From contig JAQVEG010000023.1 in NCBI GenBank assembly GCA_028697725.1, forward strand, positions 1 through 39,813: a stretch of 39,813 bases of DNA, written 5' to 3'. The DNA comes from Anaerostipes sp. (GTDB lineage: Bacteria; Bacillota; Clostridia; Lachnospirales; Lachnospiraceae). A model generated the notes under the pieces. That model did no database searches and had not been told where the DNA came from. It was given only the letters and a program-made list of their open reading frames with translations. Each line of letters opens with the position of its first letter. Within the stretch, counting starts at the first letter, position 1. Position numbers and translations under genes: made by a program. Positions 22,471 through 31,239 of the stretch are shown piece after piece.

Positions 22471-24408
22471 CTATTTATTTAATGGTTTCTTTAATGCTGC
22501 CATAACTACCATACCAACGATAGCTCCAATTGCAACTGAGGCAATATACATAACTGGATTTGTAATAACTCCAATAACGAAGATTCCACCGTGAGGTGCT
22601 GGAAGTCCACATTTAAATGCCATTGATAATGCTCCTGCCACTGCAGATCCTGCAACACATGAAGGAATAATATGGATTGGATCAGATGCTGCAAAAGGAA
22701 TGGCTCCTTCTGTAATAAATGATAATCCCATAATGTAGTTTACAACTCCAGATTTCTTTTCACTTTCTGTGAAACGATTCTTAAAGAATGTTGAACAAAG
22801 CGCAATAGCTAAAGGAGGTACCATTCCACCTGCCATAACAGCCGCCATAATTGCATATTGTTCTGGCCCTGCATTGGCTACTGTTAATTGAGCTGTTCCG
22901 AATACATAAGCTGCCTTGTTAAATGGACCACCCATATCAATTGCCATCATTCCACCAAGAACTGCTCCAAGCAAGATTGAACTTGTTCCACTCATAGATC
23001 CTAAGAAGTTATTTAAACCTGTATTGATTGCTCCAACCACTGGGTTAATTCCAATCATAACAACACCCATTAGTAAAATACCTGCCACTGGATAAATTAA
23101 AATTGGTTTTAATCCTTCCAATGCTGCTGGTAACTTTTCACATACTTTTTTGATTCCTTGTACAAGATATCCTGCGATGAAACCTGCAAGTAAAGCTCCA
23201 ATAAATCCTGAGCTGATTGCTTTGCTTGAATCATAGGTTGTAATCGTTGCAAATGTATAACCTGCGTTGGCGATTGCTCCACCTACGAAACCTACTGCCA
23301 ATCCTGGACGGTCTGCAATACTCATTGCGATAAATCCAGCTAATATTGGTAACATAAATCCAAATGCTTGACCACCAATTGTCTTAAATGTTGCTGCAAG
23401 TGGTGTATTCATACCAAAGTTTGCAGGATTAATTGATTGATTATCAAATAAGAACGCTAAAGCGATTAATATACCTCCACCAATAACAAATGGTAACATA
23501 TGTGATACACCATTCATTAAATGTTTGTAGATGGTTCTTCCAACTCCTTCACTTTCCGTGCTTTCTTCTTGCGCTGCTGCTCCTGAATGATGATATGTTG
23601 GTGCTTTTTGATCTACAATTGTTTGAATCAATTCTTCTGGCTTATGAATTCCATCTGCAACCTTTGTTTGAAGTACTTGTTTTCCATCAAAACGAGCCAT
23701 TTCAACATTCTTATCCGCTGCCACAATAATTCCGTCACAGTTTTCAATTTCCTCTTGTGTTAATACATTCTTTGCTCCGCCAGATCCATTGGTTTCAGCC
23801 TTCAATGTAATGCCCATCTCTTTTGCTTTATTTTCAAGAGATTCTGCCGCCATAAATGTATGCGCAATTCCAGTTGGACAAGCAGTAACTGCTAATACCT
23901 TTATACCACCTTTACTTTCTTCTTTTACTTCTTTCGCTTCTTCTGGAAATTTTGCTGTCTCTTTTTCGTCGATTAACTTTAAGAATTCATCCTTTGAAGT
24001 TGCTCCAATTAAGCTATCTAAAAACGCTGGATCCATTAAAATTGTTGATAATCTAGATAATGCTTCTAAATGAACATCGCTACCTTCTGCAGGTGCCGCA
24101 ATCATAAAGAATACCTTTGAAGGTTCTCCATCCATCGCTTCATAATCAACCCCATCTGGAACTGTCATCGCTGCTAATGATGCATTTTTAACTGCCTTAT
24201 TCTTTGCATGAGGAATCGCAATTCCTCCACCAATTCCTGTCGTTCCTGTTGCCTCTCTTGCAAGAATTCCTTCTTTGTATACTGCCTTGTCTGAAATGTT
24301 TCCAGTCTTGTCCATAAGGCCCACTAACTTATCAATGGCTGCTTCCTTTGAATCAACACTGACACCAAGTTCAACACTTACATCATGCAATAAATCTGTA
24401 ATACGCAT
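22471..24408 (-). CDS. fruA: Fructose-specific PTS EIIABC
   Basis: A 645-residue three-domain permease that imports fructose and phosphorylates it to fructose-1-phosphate. EIIA is at about 1-145, with phosphorylated His67 in GIAIPHAK. EIIB is at about 168-265, with phosphorylated Cys177 in VTACPTGIAHTF. The membrane EIIC is at about 295-640, with about nine hydrophobic segments, the signature MAIDMGGPFNKAAYVFG and a C-terminal GLPAPHGGIF. Domain order and length are standard for FruA in Firmicutes. It follows fruK by 20 bp and ends at a terminator. The operon is completed by a damaged fruR upstream. Confidence 0.95.
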   Translation of the reverse strand: MRITDLLHDVSVELGVSVDSKEAAIDKLVGLMDKTGNISDKAVYKEGILAREATGTTGIGGGIAIPHAKNKAVKNASLAAMTVPDGVDYEAMDGEPSKVFFMIAAPAEGSDVHLEALSRLSTILMDPAFLDSLIGATSKDEFLKLIDEKETAKFPEEAKEVKEESKGGIKVLAVTACPTGIAHTFMAAESLENKAKEMGITLKAETNGSGGAKNVLTQEEIENCDGIIVAADKNVEMARFDGKQVLQTKVADGIHKPEELIQTIVDQKAPTYHHSGAAAQEESTESEGVGRTIYKHLMNGVSHMLPFVIGGGILIALAFLFDNQSINPANFGMNTPLAATFKTIGGQAFGFMLPILAGFIAMSIADRPGLAVGFVGGAIANAGYTFATITTYDSSKAISSGFIGALLAGFIAGYLVQGIKKVCEKLPAALEGLKPILIYPVAGILLMGVVMIGINPVVGAINTGLNNFLGSMSGTSSILLGAVLGGMMAIDMGGPFNKAAYVFGTAQLTVANAGPEQYAIMAAVMAGGMVPPLAIALCSTFFKNRFTESEKKSGVVNYIMGLSFITEGAIPFAASDPIHIIPSCVAGSAVAGALSMAFKCGLPAPHGGIFVIGVITNPVMYIASVAIGAIVGMVVMAALKKPLNK

Positions 24409-24428
24409 ATTTCTTTCCTCTCTTCTTT

Positions 24429-25331
24429 TTAAAGCTTGTTATATAATTCCATAATTTTTTCTTTTGTAGCTAAATCCTCTGAAAATGCACTTGCACTTCC
24501 TGTTGCAATTCCCATTTTTAAAGCTTCTTTATAATCATGATGCTTTAGGTAACCAGTAATAAATCCAGCCACCATAGAATCGCCTGCTCCTACAGAGTTC
24601 TTAACTTCACCCTTTGGAGTTTCGCTAAAATGTACATCTCCATCTTCTGTAATTAAGATTGCACCATCTCCAGCCATAGAAACTAATACATTTCTTGCAC
24701 CTTTTTCTTGAAGTTTTTTCCCATATTCCACAATTTCTTCATTTGTCTTTAATATAACTCCAAACATCTCTCCTAATTCATGATTGTTCGGTTTAATCAT
24801 AAATGGATGATATTTTAATACATTTAATAGCAAGTCTTTTGTTGCATCTACCACAATTTGAATATCCTTTTTTTGAAGACGTTCCATAATCTTTTCATAG
24901 ACATCTTCTGGCAAAGTATTTGGTATACTTCCAGCCAAAACTAAAATATCACCATCTTTTAGTCCATCTAATTTTCCAAATAACATTTCAAGCTCATCTT
25001 CATGAATCACTGGTCCTTGACCATTAATTTCACTTTCTTCATTGGACTTAATTTTTACATTAATTCGAGTCATTCCTTCACGAAGCTTGATAAAATCAGG
25101 TGTAAATCCTAATTCTCTCGCCCCTGTTTCAATAGCATCCCCTGTAAATCCTGCAATGAAACCAAAACCAATACTATCTAATCCTAAATTTGCAAGTACA
25201 TTGGAAACATTAATTCCCTTTCCGCCACAATACATATCTTCTCTTGTTGTTCGGTTTACCTGTCCAAGGGTTAAATTATCAACCTTAATCACATAATCGA
25301 TGGCTGGATTAAATGTAACAGTATAAATCAT
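24429..25331 (-). CDS. fruK: 1-phosphofructokinase
   Basis: A 300-residue PfkB/ribokinase-family kinase that turns fructose-1-phosphate into fructose-1,6-bisphosphate with ATP. It has the 1-phosphofructokinase start MIYTVTFNPAIDYVI, the substrate motif GGKGINVSNVLANLG (37-51), and the catalytic anion-hole loop NSVGAGDSMVAGF near 246-258, with the general base Asp in GAGD. Its ATG overlaps the stop of the fruR remnant as TAATG, so this junction of the operon survived the damage upstream. fruA follows 20 bp later. Confidence 0.95.
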   Translation of the reverse strand: MIYTVTFNPAIDYVIKVDNLTLGQVNRTTREDMYCGGKGINVSNVLANLGLDSIGFGFIAGFTGDAIETGARELGFTPDFIKLREGMTRINVKIKSNEESEINGQGPVIHEDELEMLFGKLDGLKDGDILVLAGSIPNTLPEDVYEKIMERLQKKDIQIVVDATKDLLLNVLKYHPFMIKPNNHELGEMFGVILKTNEEIVEYGKKLQEKGARNVLVSMAGDGAILITEDGDVHFSETPKGEVKNSVGAGDSMVAGFITGYLKHHDYKEALKMGIATGSASAFSEDLATKEKIMELYNKL

Positions 25332-25763
25332 TATAAAACCTCCTTGATATTCTTCAATTTTTTATAGTTTTTATCTTTTATTTTATCTGTAATGATAATT
25401 GTATCTGTCATCTGGCAAAATGTAATCGCTGTAATCTTTGCAAATTTTGAATGGTCTGCTAAAATATACGACTGTAAACAATGATTCTTTGCTACTTTTT
25501 TAATCATCGCTTCATTCACATCTGGTGTTGTAATTCCAGTCTTTAAATCAATTCCATTGGCTCCAAAAAATCCTTTGGTAAAATTATATTTTTCTAAATT
25601 CTCTATTGCTACACTTCCCACAATGGCTTCTGTAACTTCTTTTAATTCTCCACCAATTAAACATACATGAAATCCTTTTTTCATAAGCTTCAATGCATGT
25701 GTTACTGCGTTGGTAACATAAGTTGCCTGCTTTATTGTCAAGTAATCTATCTTCTGTTAACAT
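25331..25763 (-). pseudogene. fruR: fruR remnant (DeoR-family regulator, HTH deleted)
   Basis: The first codons from ATG 25763 (behind GGGGTGATG) read MLTEDRLL, a normal DeoR-family start. The DNA then jumps to the middle of the sensor domain in a different frame. From 25741 the shifted frame reads QATYVTNAVTHALKLMKKGFHVCLIGGELKE through GFFGANGIDLKTGITTPDVNEA and ILADHSKFAKI to the normal C-terminus. About 110 residues, including the whole helix-turn-helix, are missing. A short protein from a TTG at 25741 could be made but could not bind DNA. The strong promoter upstream and the downstream fruK start are intact, so the fructose operon should lack its usual repressor. Confidence 0.85.
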
Positions 25764-25784
25764 TTCATCACCCCTTTTTCTTCC

Positions 25785-25812
25785 ATTATACTCCGTTTTC
25801 GGTCATTGTCAA
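25785..25812 (-). promoter_or_regulatory. Promoter of the fructose operon, TTGACA-16-TATAAT
   Basis: Minus-strand TTGACA (25812-25807) and TATAAT (25790-25785) with a 16-bp spacer, 20 bp upstream of the fruR remnant start. The spacer contains GACCGAAAACGG, a possible operator half-site pair, though none is recognised with confidence. Confidence 0.75.
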
Positions 25813-25822
25813 TCATTTATAT

Positions 25823-26011
25823 CATGTCCATGAAAATGAAGGTGAAGCCTACCATATTCTTTCTGGAAAAGGTCTTTATGATGATAATGGAACAAAATAT
25901 GAGGTAGAAGCCGGTGATACTACATATACAATGAGTGGTCAAGGTCATGGCATTGAAAATATTGGAAATGAGGACCTTGTAATTATTCCTCTTATATTGC
26001 TAGACAAATAA
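25823..26011 (+). pseudogene. 5'-truncated cupin protein gene
   Basis: The frame from CAT 25823 reads HVHENEGEAYHILSGKGLY, then EVEAGDTTYTMSGQGHGIENIG and a normal end at a TAA (26009-26011). This is the second half of a small cupin, with the metal-type HxH...E and a later H of the barrel. The first half of about 45-50 residues is absent: immediately upstream the DNA is the fructose promoter on the other strand, and no in-frame start with a ribosome binding site exists. The remnant points away from fruR and ends at its own terminator. Confidence 0.75.
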
Positions 26012-26018
26012 AGCATAT

Positions 26019-26053
26019 AAAAATAAGGGGCAGAATTTCTGTCCCTTATTTTT
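26019..26053. terminator. Bidirectional terminator
   Basis: AAAAATAAGGG-G-CAG pairs with CTG-T-CCCTTATTTTT (26019-26033 with 26039-26053), one G-U pair included, with T-runs on both strands. It lies between the cupin remnant and the M18 aminopeptidase, which converge here. Confidence 0.8.
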
Positions 26054-27366
26054 TATAATTGAATCTCATAGGATCCATTTTCTGTTATAGTAATTGAACT
26101 TTTGAAATAGGTTTCACATGCTTTTATTAAATATAGGGTATCTTTTACCCCGCCTGTCTCGTAACAAGAATGCATTGCAAGCTGTGCCAAACCTATATCC
26201 ACTGTATTCAGTGATACATGGCGGTTTGCTATATTCCCAAGAGTAGAACCTCCTGGAATATCCGAACGATTCATATACGTCTGTACTGGAACTTCTGCTT
26301 TCTCACATATTCTCTTAAATATACCTGCGGATACAGCATCTGTTGTATACTTTTGATTTGCATTGTATTTGATTACTACCCCCATATTAGGATATGGACG
26401 ATTGGTTGGATCTACTTTTTCAGGATGATTAGGATGCACTGCATGTCCATTATCGGCTGAAAGTAAAAAACTATTGGATATGGCAATCATTCGTTCTTCT
26501 ATGGTTTTATTCATACACCCACAAATTCGTTCCATAACATCAGATAGCATGGTAGAATCTGCTCCCTGTTTTGTTCCACTTCCTACTTCCTCATTATCAA
26601 ATATACAGCACATAGTAATTCGATTTTTATTTTCTGTTTTCACAAATCCTTCCATAGTACCAAAGGCGCATTGTAAATCATCTAAGGAACGACTGGATAT
26701 ATACTCTTCCTCTGCTCCCCATATGGTGCCAGACATACGGTTATAGAGGAATAAATCACTGGAAATTATGTCTTTTTCTTTCACACCTATTTCTTTTGCA
26801 ATCAATTGATTCCATCCATCTTTTATTCTTTCATCTCCAAGGAGTGGAATCATATCTACCTGGGGATTATATTTCATTTCCTCATTTGCTTTTCGATTCA
26901 TATGAATCGCCACATTGGGAATCATCAGTAAATCTCGATCAACATTTACTAATTTACATTCTATTTTTTGATTTTTTTTAATCATAACTCTTCCTGCAAC
27001 AGAAAGTGGACGGTCCATCCACGGTGCAAATAACATTCCTCCATACTTTTCCACATTTAGGCACGTATAATGCTCCTCTTTGTGGATTTCTGGATTTTCT
27101 TTAATTTTAAACGAGGGAAAATCACTATGAGATGCTGCAATTTGAAAACCATTCCAATTACTTCTTGGTATTTTAAATGCAATTATAGTTGAATCATTTC
27201 TTGTAACATAATAATTTTTTCCATATTCCAATGTCCATGGTTTTTCTTCTCTTAATTCTATAAATTTTTCTTTCACTAGTCTTTTTTTTATATTGTGAAT
27301 TACATGAAAACAGCTTGGCGATGCTTCAATAAACTCTAATAATTCTTTTGATTTTTCTCGAAACAT
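26053..27366 (-). CDS. M18 family aminopeptidase
   Basis: A 437-residue zinc aminopeptidase of family M18 (aspartyl aminopeptidase type, ApeB-like), a cytosolic dodecameric enzyme that removes N-terminal residues from peptides. Metal and catalytic motifs are present: AASHSDFPSFKIK (first His-x-Asp), FDNEEVGSGTKQGADS with the catalytic Glu pair, SADNGHAVHPNHPEK, and SDIPGGSTLGNIA near the end, with a final His in LAMHSCYE. ATG 27366 is preferred because AAAGGAAAG lies just before it; a longer frame starts at 27390. It appears transcribed alone and shares a bidirectional terminator with the cupin remnant. Confidence 0.92.
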   Translation of the reverse strand: MFREKSKELLEFIEASPSCFHVIHNIKKRLVKEKFIELREEKPWTLEYGKNYYVTRNDSTIIAFKIPRSNWNGFQIAASHSDFPSFKIKENPEIHKEEHYTCLNVEKYGGMLFAPWMDRPLSVAGRVMIKKNQKIECKLVNVDRDLLMIPNVAIHMNRKANEEMKYNPQVDMIPLLGDERIKDGWNQLIAKEIGVKEKDIISSDLFLYNRMSGTIWGAEEEYISSRSLDDLQCAFGTMEGFVKTENKNRITMCCIFDNEEVGSGTKQGADSTMLSDVMERICGCMNKTIEERMIAISNSFLLSADNGHAVHPNHPEKVDPTNRPYPNMGVVIKYNANQKYTTDAVSAGIFKRICEKAEVPVQTYMNRSDIPGGSTLGNIANRHVSLNTVDIGLAQLAMHSCYETGGVKDTLYLIKACETYFKSSITITENGSYEIQL

Positions 27367-27496
27367 AATACTTTCCTTTCTTTTTGTCATTATATTTATT
27401 ATACTTCATTTTCTTTCAAAGGAACATTCTCTTTCGTTTTTATGTATGATTATTCTTTCCTTACAAATACTATAGATATAAGGAGGCTTGGATTAC

Positions 27497-27706
27497 ATGA
27501 AAGAAAAAAATAAAAAAGATTTATCTCAAGAAGAACAGTTTGAAGACCAGCTTTTTGATGTTTCCAATCTTGCATCTGCAGGAGATTGTACTGGACTCAT
27601 TACACATGGTATTGTAGATGATGAGGAAATTGATAATTATCAGGCTCTTTATCCTTTTTTACCACCAGATATTGGTGTAGACAATGATAAAAAGAAGGAT
27701 AAATAG
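27497..27706 (+). CDS. Small acidic protein, unknown function
   Basis: A 69-residue soluble, strongly acidic protein (MKEKNKKDLSQEEQFEDQLF, then VSNLASAGDCTGLITHGIVDDEE, ending in a Lys/Asp tail). No family is named with confidence. The ATG is 10 bases after AAGGAGG; an in-frame TTG at 27488 is too close to that site. It stands alone, divergent from the M18 gene, and ends at a perfect 14-bp terminator shared with the convergent methyltransferase gene. Confidence 0.7.
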   Translation: MKEKNKKDLSQEEQFEDQLFDVSNLASAGDCTGLITHGIVDDEEIDNYQALYPFLPPDIGVDNDKKKDK

Positions 27707-27708
27707 AA

Positions 27709-27745
27709 CAAGGAAGGAATCAAATTTTATCTGATTCCTTCCTTG
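27709..27745. terminator. Bidirectional terminator
   Basis: Perfect 14-bp stem CAAGGAAGGAATCA / TGATTCCTTCCTTG (27709-27722 with 27732-27745) followed by CTTATTTTTAT on the plus strand. It lies between the small acidic gene and the convergent methyltransferase gene. Confidence 0.8.
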
Positions 27746-27752
27746 CTTATTT

Positions 27753-28562
27753 TTATTTTCTTCTTCCTATCTGCCAGAATGCAACTGCACTTGCTGCGGC
27801 TACATTTAAAGAATCTACACCATGTGCCATAGGTATTTTCACAATATAATCTGATGTTTCAATGATATGATCCGACAGACCATTTCCTTCTGTCCCCAAT
27901 ATAATTGCTAATTTTTCTTCTTCTAATAATCTTATATCATCAATACAAATAGAATCATCATTTAGTGCCATAGCCGCCGTTTTATAACCTGATTTTTTCA
28001 GATAATCCAACGCATCTTCATCAACAAATGTCCATGGAATTTGAAAAACAGTTCCCATACTCACACGAATGGAACGTCGATACAATGGGTTACTACACGC
28101 CGAAGTCAATAATATTCCATCCATATTTAAAGCTGCCGCCGAGCGAAATATTGCTCCAATATTTGTTGGATTCATAACATCTTCTAAAATAACAAGTCTG
28201 TCTGCTCCTTTACACACTTCTTCAATAGAAAGCATTTTTGGACGATACATAGCACACAACATTCCTCTTGTTAATTGAAATCCAGTCAACTTTGTTAAAA
28301 CATCAAACTCTGCCGTATATACAGGAATATCTTTATATTTATCTATTATATCCTTTCCCTTGGTATTTATATGCTTTTTTTCCATAAGAAAAGATACTGG
28401 CACGCATCCAGCTTTTAAAGCTGTTTCTATTACCATAGGACTTTCTGCGATAAACATTCCTTTTTCCGGTTCACAGCGATTTAATAGCTGACCCTCTGAC
28501 AAACGTGCATAGACATCTAATTCAGGTGCCATAAAATCTTTAATTTCTATTATATTTGTCAT
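27753..28562 (-). CDS. SpoU/TrmH-family RNA methyltransferase
   Basis: A 269-residue SPOUT methyltransferase, predicted to use SAM to methylate a ribose 2'-OH in rRNA or tRNA. The N-terminal substrate-binding part (1-110, ending TRGMLCAMYRPK) precedes the trefoil-knot domain with the three SpoU motifs: NPTNIGAIFRSAAA (motif 1), IILGTEGNGLS (motif 2) and IPMAHGVDSLNVAAASAVAFWQ (motif 3). The specific target is not readable from sequence. Its ATG overlaps the serS stop (TAATG), so it is the last gene of the parAB-DUF4446-serS run. Confidence 0.88.
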   Translation of the reverse strand: MTNIIEIKDFMAPELDVYARLSEGQLLNRCEPEKGMFIAESPMVIETALKAGCVPVSFLMEKKHINTKGKDIIDKYKDIPVYTAEFDVLTKLTGFQLTRGMLCAMYRPKMLSIEEVCKGADRLVILEDVMNPTNIGAIFRSAAALNMDGILLTSACSNPLYRRSIRVSMGTVFQIPWTFVDEDALDYLKKSGYKTAAMALNDDSICIDDIRLLEEEKLAIILGTEGNGLSDHIIETSDYIVKIPMAHGVDSLNVAAASAVAFWQIGRRK

Positions 28563-29842
28563 TACTTTTCGATTTTTTCTTTTCCACCCATATATGGTCT
28601 TAATACTTCTGGAATTCTTACACTTCCATCCGCTTGTAAATTATTTTCTAAAAATGCAATTAACATTCTAGGTGGTGCAACAACTGTGTTATTTAGTGTA
28701 TGTGCAAAATACTTTCCATCTTTGCCTTTTACACGAATTCCCAAACGACGAGCCTGTGCATCTCCTAAATTAGAACAGCTTCCAACTTCAAAATATTTCT
28801 TTTGTCTTGGTGACCATGCTTCCACATCAACTGATTTTACCTTTAAGTCAGCTAAATCTCCTGAACAACATTCCAATGTACGGACTGGAATATCCATACT
28901 ACGGAATAAATCTACTGTATTTTTCCACAACTTTTCATACCAGTCTTTGCTCTCTTCTGGCTCACAAACAACAATCATTTCTTGTTTTTCAAATTGATGA
29001 ATACGATATACTCCACGCTCTTCAATTCCATGAGCGCCCTTTTCTTTTCTAAAACATGGTGAATAACTTGTTAATGTTTTTGGTAAATCCTCTTCTTTTG
29101 TTGTCGTTCCAATGAATTTACCAATCATAGAGTGTTCACTTGTACCAATTAAATAAAGATCTTCCCCTTCTATTTTGTACATCATAGCGTCCATCTCATC
29201 AAAACTCATAACACCTGTAACCACGTTGCTTCGAATCATAAATGGTGGTACACAATACGTAAATCCTCGCTCAATCATAAAATCTCTTGCATAAGAAATA
29301 ACTGCAGAATGAAGTCTTGCAATATCACCCATTAAATAATAAAATCCATTTCCTGCAACCTTTCTTGCACTATCAAGATCAAGCCCATCAAAAGACTCCA
29401 TAATTTCTGCATGGTATGGAATTTCAAAATCTGGTACCACAGGATCCCCAAAGCGTTCAAGTTCTACATTTTCGCTATCATCTTTACCAATTGGGACAGA
29501 TGGATCGATAATATTAGGAATTACCATCATAATTTCTTTCATTTTTTCTTCTACTGCTTTTTCTTTTTGTGATAATTCTTCCACTTTATCTGCATTTGCA
29601 GTTACTTGTTTCTTTAATTCTTCTGCTTCTTCTTTTTTCCCCTGGGCCATCATAGCACCAATTTGTTTTGAAATTTTATTACGATCTGCACGTAGTGCTT
29701 CAACTTCCTGCTTAATTGCACGATTTTCTTTATCTAATTCAATAACTTCATCTACAAGAGGCAGCTTTCTTTCTTGAAACTTGTTTTTAATATTTTCCTT
29801 TACTACCTCTGGATTCTCTCTTAAAAATTTAATGTCTAACAT
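28562..29842 (-). CDS. serS: Serine--tRNA ligase
   Basis: A 426-residue class II synthetase that charges tRNA-Ser (and tRNA-Sec where present). Residues 1-105 form the tRNA-binding coiled-coil arm (heavily Glu/Lys, RADRNKISKQIGAMMAQGKK). The catalytic domain carries motif 2 (SPCFRKEKGAHG, then RGVYRIHQFEKQE) and motif 3 (NNTVVAPPRMLIAFLEN), and ends at RPYMGGKEKIEK. Length is normal. It follows DUF4446 by 14 bp with no room for a T-box leader, so it is co-transcribed with parAB and DUF4446 or driven from inside them. The methyltransferase start overlaps its stop. Confidence 0.96.
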   Translation of the reverse strand: MLDIKFLRENPEVVKENIKNKFQERKLPLVDEVIELDKENRAIKQEVEALRADRNKISKQIGAMMAQGKKEEAEELKKQVTANADKVEELSQKEKAVEEKMKEIMMVIPNIIDPSVPIGKDDSENVELERFGDPVVPDFEIPYHAEIMESFDGLDLDSARKVAGNGFYYLMGDIARLHSAVISYARDFMIERGFTYCVPPFMIRSNVVTGVMSFDEMDAMMYKIEGEDLYLIGTSEHSMIGKFIGTTTKEEDLPKTLTSYSPCFRKEKGAHGIEERGVYRIHQFEKQEMIVVCEPEESKDWYEKLWKNTVDLFRSMDIPVRTLECCSGDLADLKVKSVDVEAWSPRQKKYFEVGSCSNLGDAQARRLGIRVKGKDGKYFAHTLNNTVVAPPRMLIAFLENNLQADGSVRIPEVLRPYMGGKEKIEK

Positions 29843-29856
29843 ATATTCCTCCTAAT

Positions 29857-30357
29857 TTATTGATTCATACACTGAGCTAGTGTTTTCTCTTCTTCTTCTG
29901 ACAGTGCCGTTTTTGGTTTTCCATTTTGGATCTCTTTTGCGTAGAAATAACCTTCGCTTCCGTTATTCATACTATTTAATAAGATACCATTATTATGCTC
30001 ATTTAACAATCCTAATACAAAACTTGTTTCTCCGCCTAAATTATCAAAGGCATTATACTTTAATATTTTCATTTTAGAATATGTAGTAGATAATCTTACA
30101 CGATTCAAATCAATCTGTTTTCCTAGTTTCGTATTTTTCTCTTCCAATTCATCTAATCGGTCAAATCTTTGATAAATTTCTTCTTCTAAAGATTTTCCAT
30201 CTTTTCCTGATAAAAAATCCTCATATCTTCTTCTTAATCCTCCAATTTTAGATAGAGAAATAATATTAAGTAATAATGATACTAAAAACAATAATGTTAA
30301 TCCAATTAGTAAATATATTACATCTATGTTAAATATAGTTATTCCAGTTAAGTACAT
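29857..30357 (-). CDS. DUF4446 family membrane protein
   Basis: A 166-residue protein with an N-terminal transmembrane helix (about 13-33, IYLLIGLTLLFLVSLLLNII), a coiled-coil segment with EEIYQRFDRLDELEEKNTKLGKQ (about 57-83), and a conserved C-terminal domain (MKILKYNAFDNLGGETSFVLGLLNEHNNGILLNSM, then GYFYAKEI). This is the pattern of DUF4446, usually found beside parAB in Clostridia. Function is unknown; the conserved position suggests a role linked to chromosome origin or membrane organisation. It starts 9 bp after parB. Confidence 0.85.
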   Translation of the reverse strand: MYLTGITIFNIDVIYLLIGLTLLFLVSLLLNIISLSKIGGLRRRYEDFLSGKDGKSLEEEIYQRFDRLDELEEKNTKLGKQIDLNRVRLSTTYSKMKILKYNAFDNLGGETSFVLGLLNEHNNGILLNSMNNGSEGYFYAKEIQNGKPKTALSEEEEKTLAQCMNQ

Positions 30358-30366
30358 TTCTTCCTC

Positions 30367-31239
30367 CTAAATAGATTTCATCATATCCACAATTCGTTCT
30401 AATTCATCTAACGAATAGTATTCAATTTCAATTTTTCCTTTGTTCTTCTTATTTTTAATATTTACCTTGCTTCCAAATACATGTTTTAATATTTCTTCCA
30501 TATCTCGATATAAAAATTGATTTGGATCCTCTTTCGATTCCTCTTTCTTTTTAGGCTCTTTTCCAAGTCTTTTCACTAAATTTTCAATATCTCTAACACT
30601 TAATTTCTCATCAATTACTTTATTTGCCACTTCTACTTGCTGATTTCCATCTTCAATTGCAAGCAAAGCTCTTGCGTGTCCCATGGATAACTCTTCTTTT
30701 GAAAGCATATCTTGAACTCTTTCATCTAATTTTAATAAACGTAGAGAATTTGTTACAGAAGTTCTGCTTTTTGCTACTTTTTTTGCTACTTCTTCTTGTT
30801 TTAAAGAAAAATCTTCCATTAAATGCTTATATGCCAATGCTTCTTCAATGGCATTTAGATTTTCTCGTTGAATATTTTCAATTAATGCAATTTCTACGAT
30901 TTCATTTTCACTATAATCCTTTACAATTACAGGTACTTTTTTTAGTCCAGCTAATTTTGCAGCTCTCCATCTTCTCTCACCAGCTACAATTTCATAATAA
31001 TCTTTTCTCTTTTTTACAATTAATGGTTGAATTACACCATATTGCTGAATTGATTGGGATAATTCCTTTAAAGCTTCCTCATCAAAATCTTTTCTTGGCT
31101 GATCTGGATTTGGTTCTACTTTATTAATGTTAATTAGCGTTTCCTCTTCTTTATTTTTAGTTTCTTGTTTTTCTTTTATAGGAGTCGTTGGAATTAAGGC
31201 TCCCATACCTCTTCCTAATCCTTTTTTTTGCGCTGCCAC
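30367..31239 (-). CDS. parB: Chromosome-partitioning protein ParB (Spo0J)
   Basis: A 290-residue centromere-binding protein and CTPase clamp that loads at parS, spreads, and recruits SMC and ParA. It begins with the conserved ParA-stimulating N-terminus (KKGLGRGMGALIP), then the ParB/Srx nucleotide box VEPNPDQPRKDF and YYEIVAGERRWRAAKLAG, then ENIQRENLNAIEEALAY and a helix-turn-helix LKQEEVAKKVAKSRTSVTNSLRLL. The C-terminal dimerisation domain follows. It starts at GTG overlapping the parA stop (TAGTG). Two parS sites lie 70-120 bp upstream of parA. Confidence 0.96.
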   Translation of the reverse strand: MAAQKKGLGRGMGALIPTTPIKEKQETKNKEEETLININKVEPNPDQPRKDFDEEALKELSQSIQQYGVIQPLIVKKRKDYYEIVAGERRWRAAKLAGLKKVPVIVKDYSENEIVEIALIENIQRENLNAIEEALAYKHLMEDFSLKQEEVAKKVAKSRTSVTNSLRLLKLDERVQDMLSKEELSMGHARALLAIEDGNQQVEVANKVIDEKLSVRDIENLVKRLGKEPKKKEESKEDPNQFLYRDMEEILKHVFGSKVNIKNKKNKGKIEIEYYSLDELERIVDMMKSI

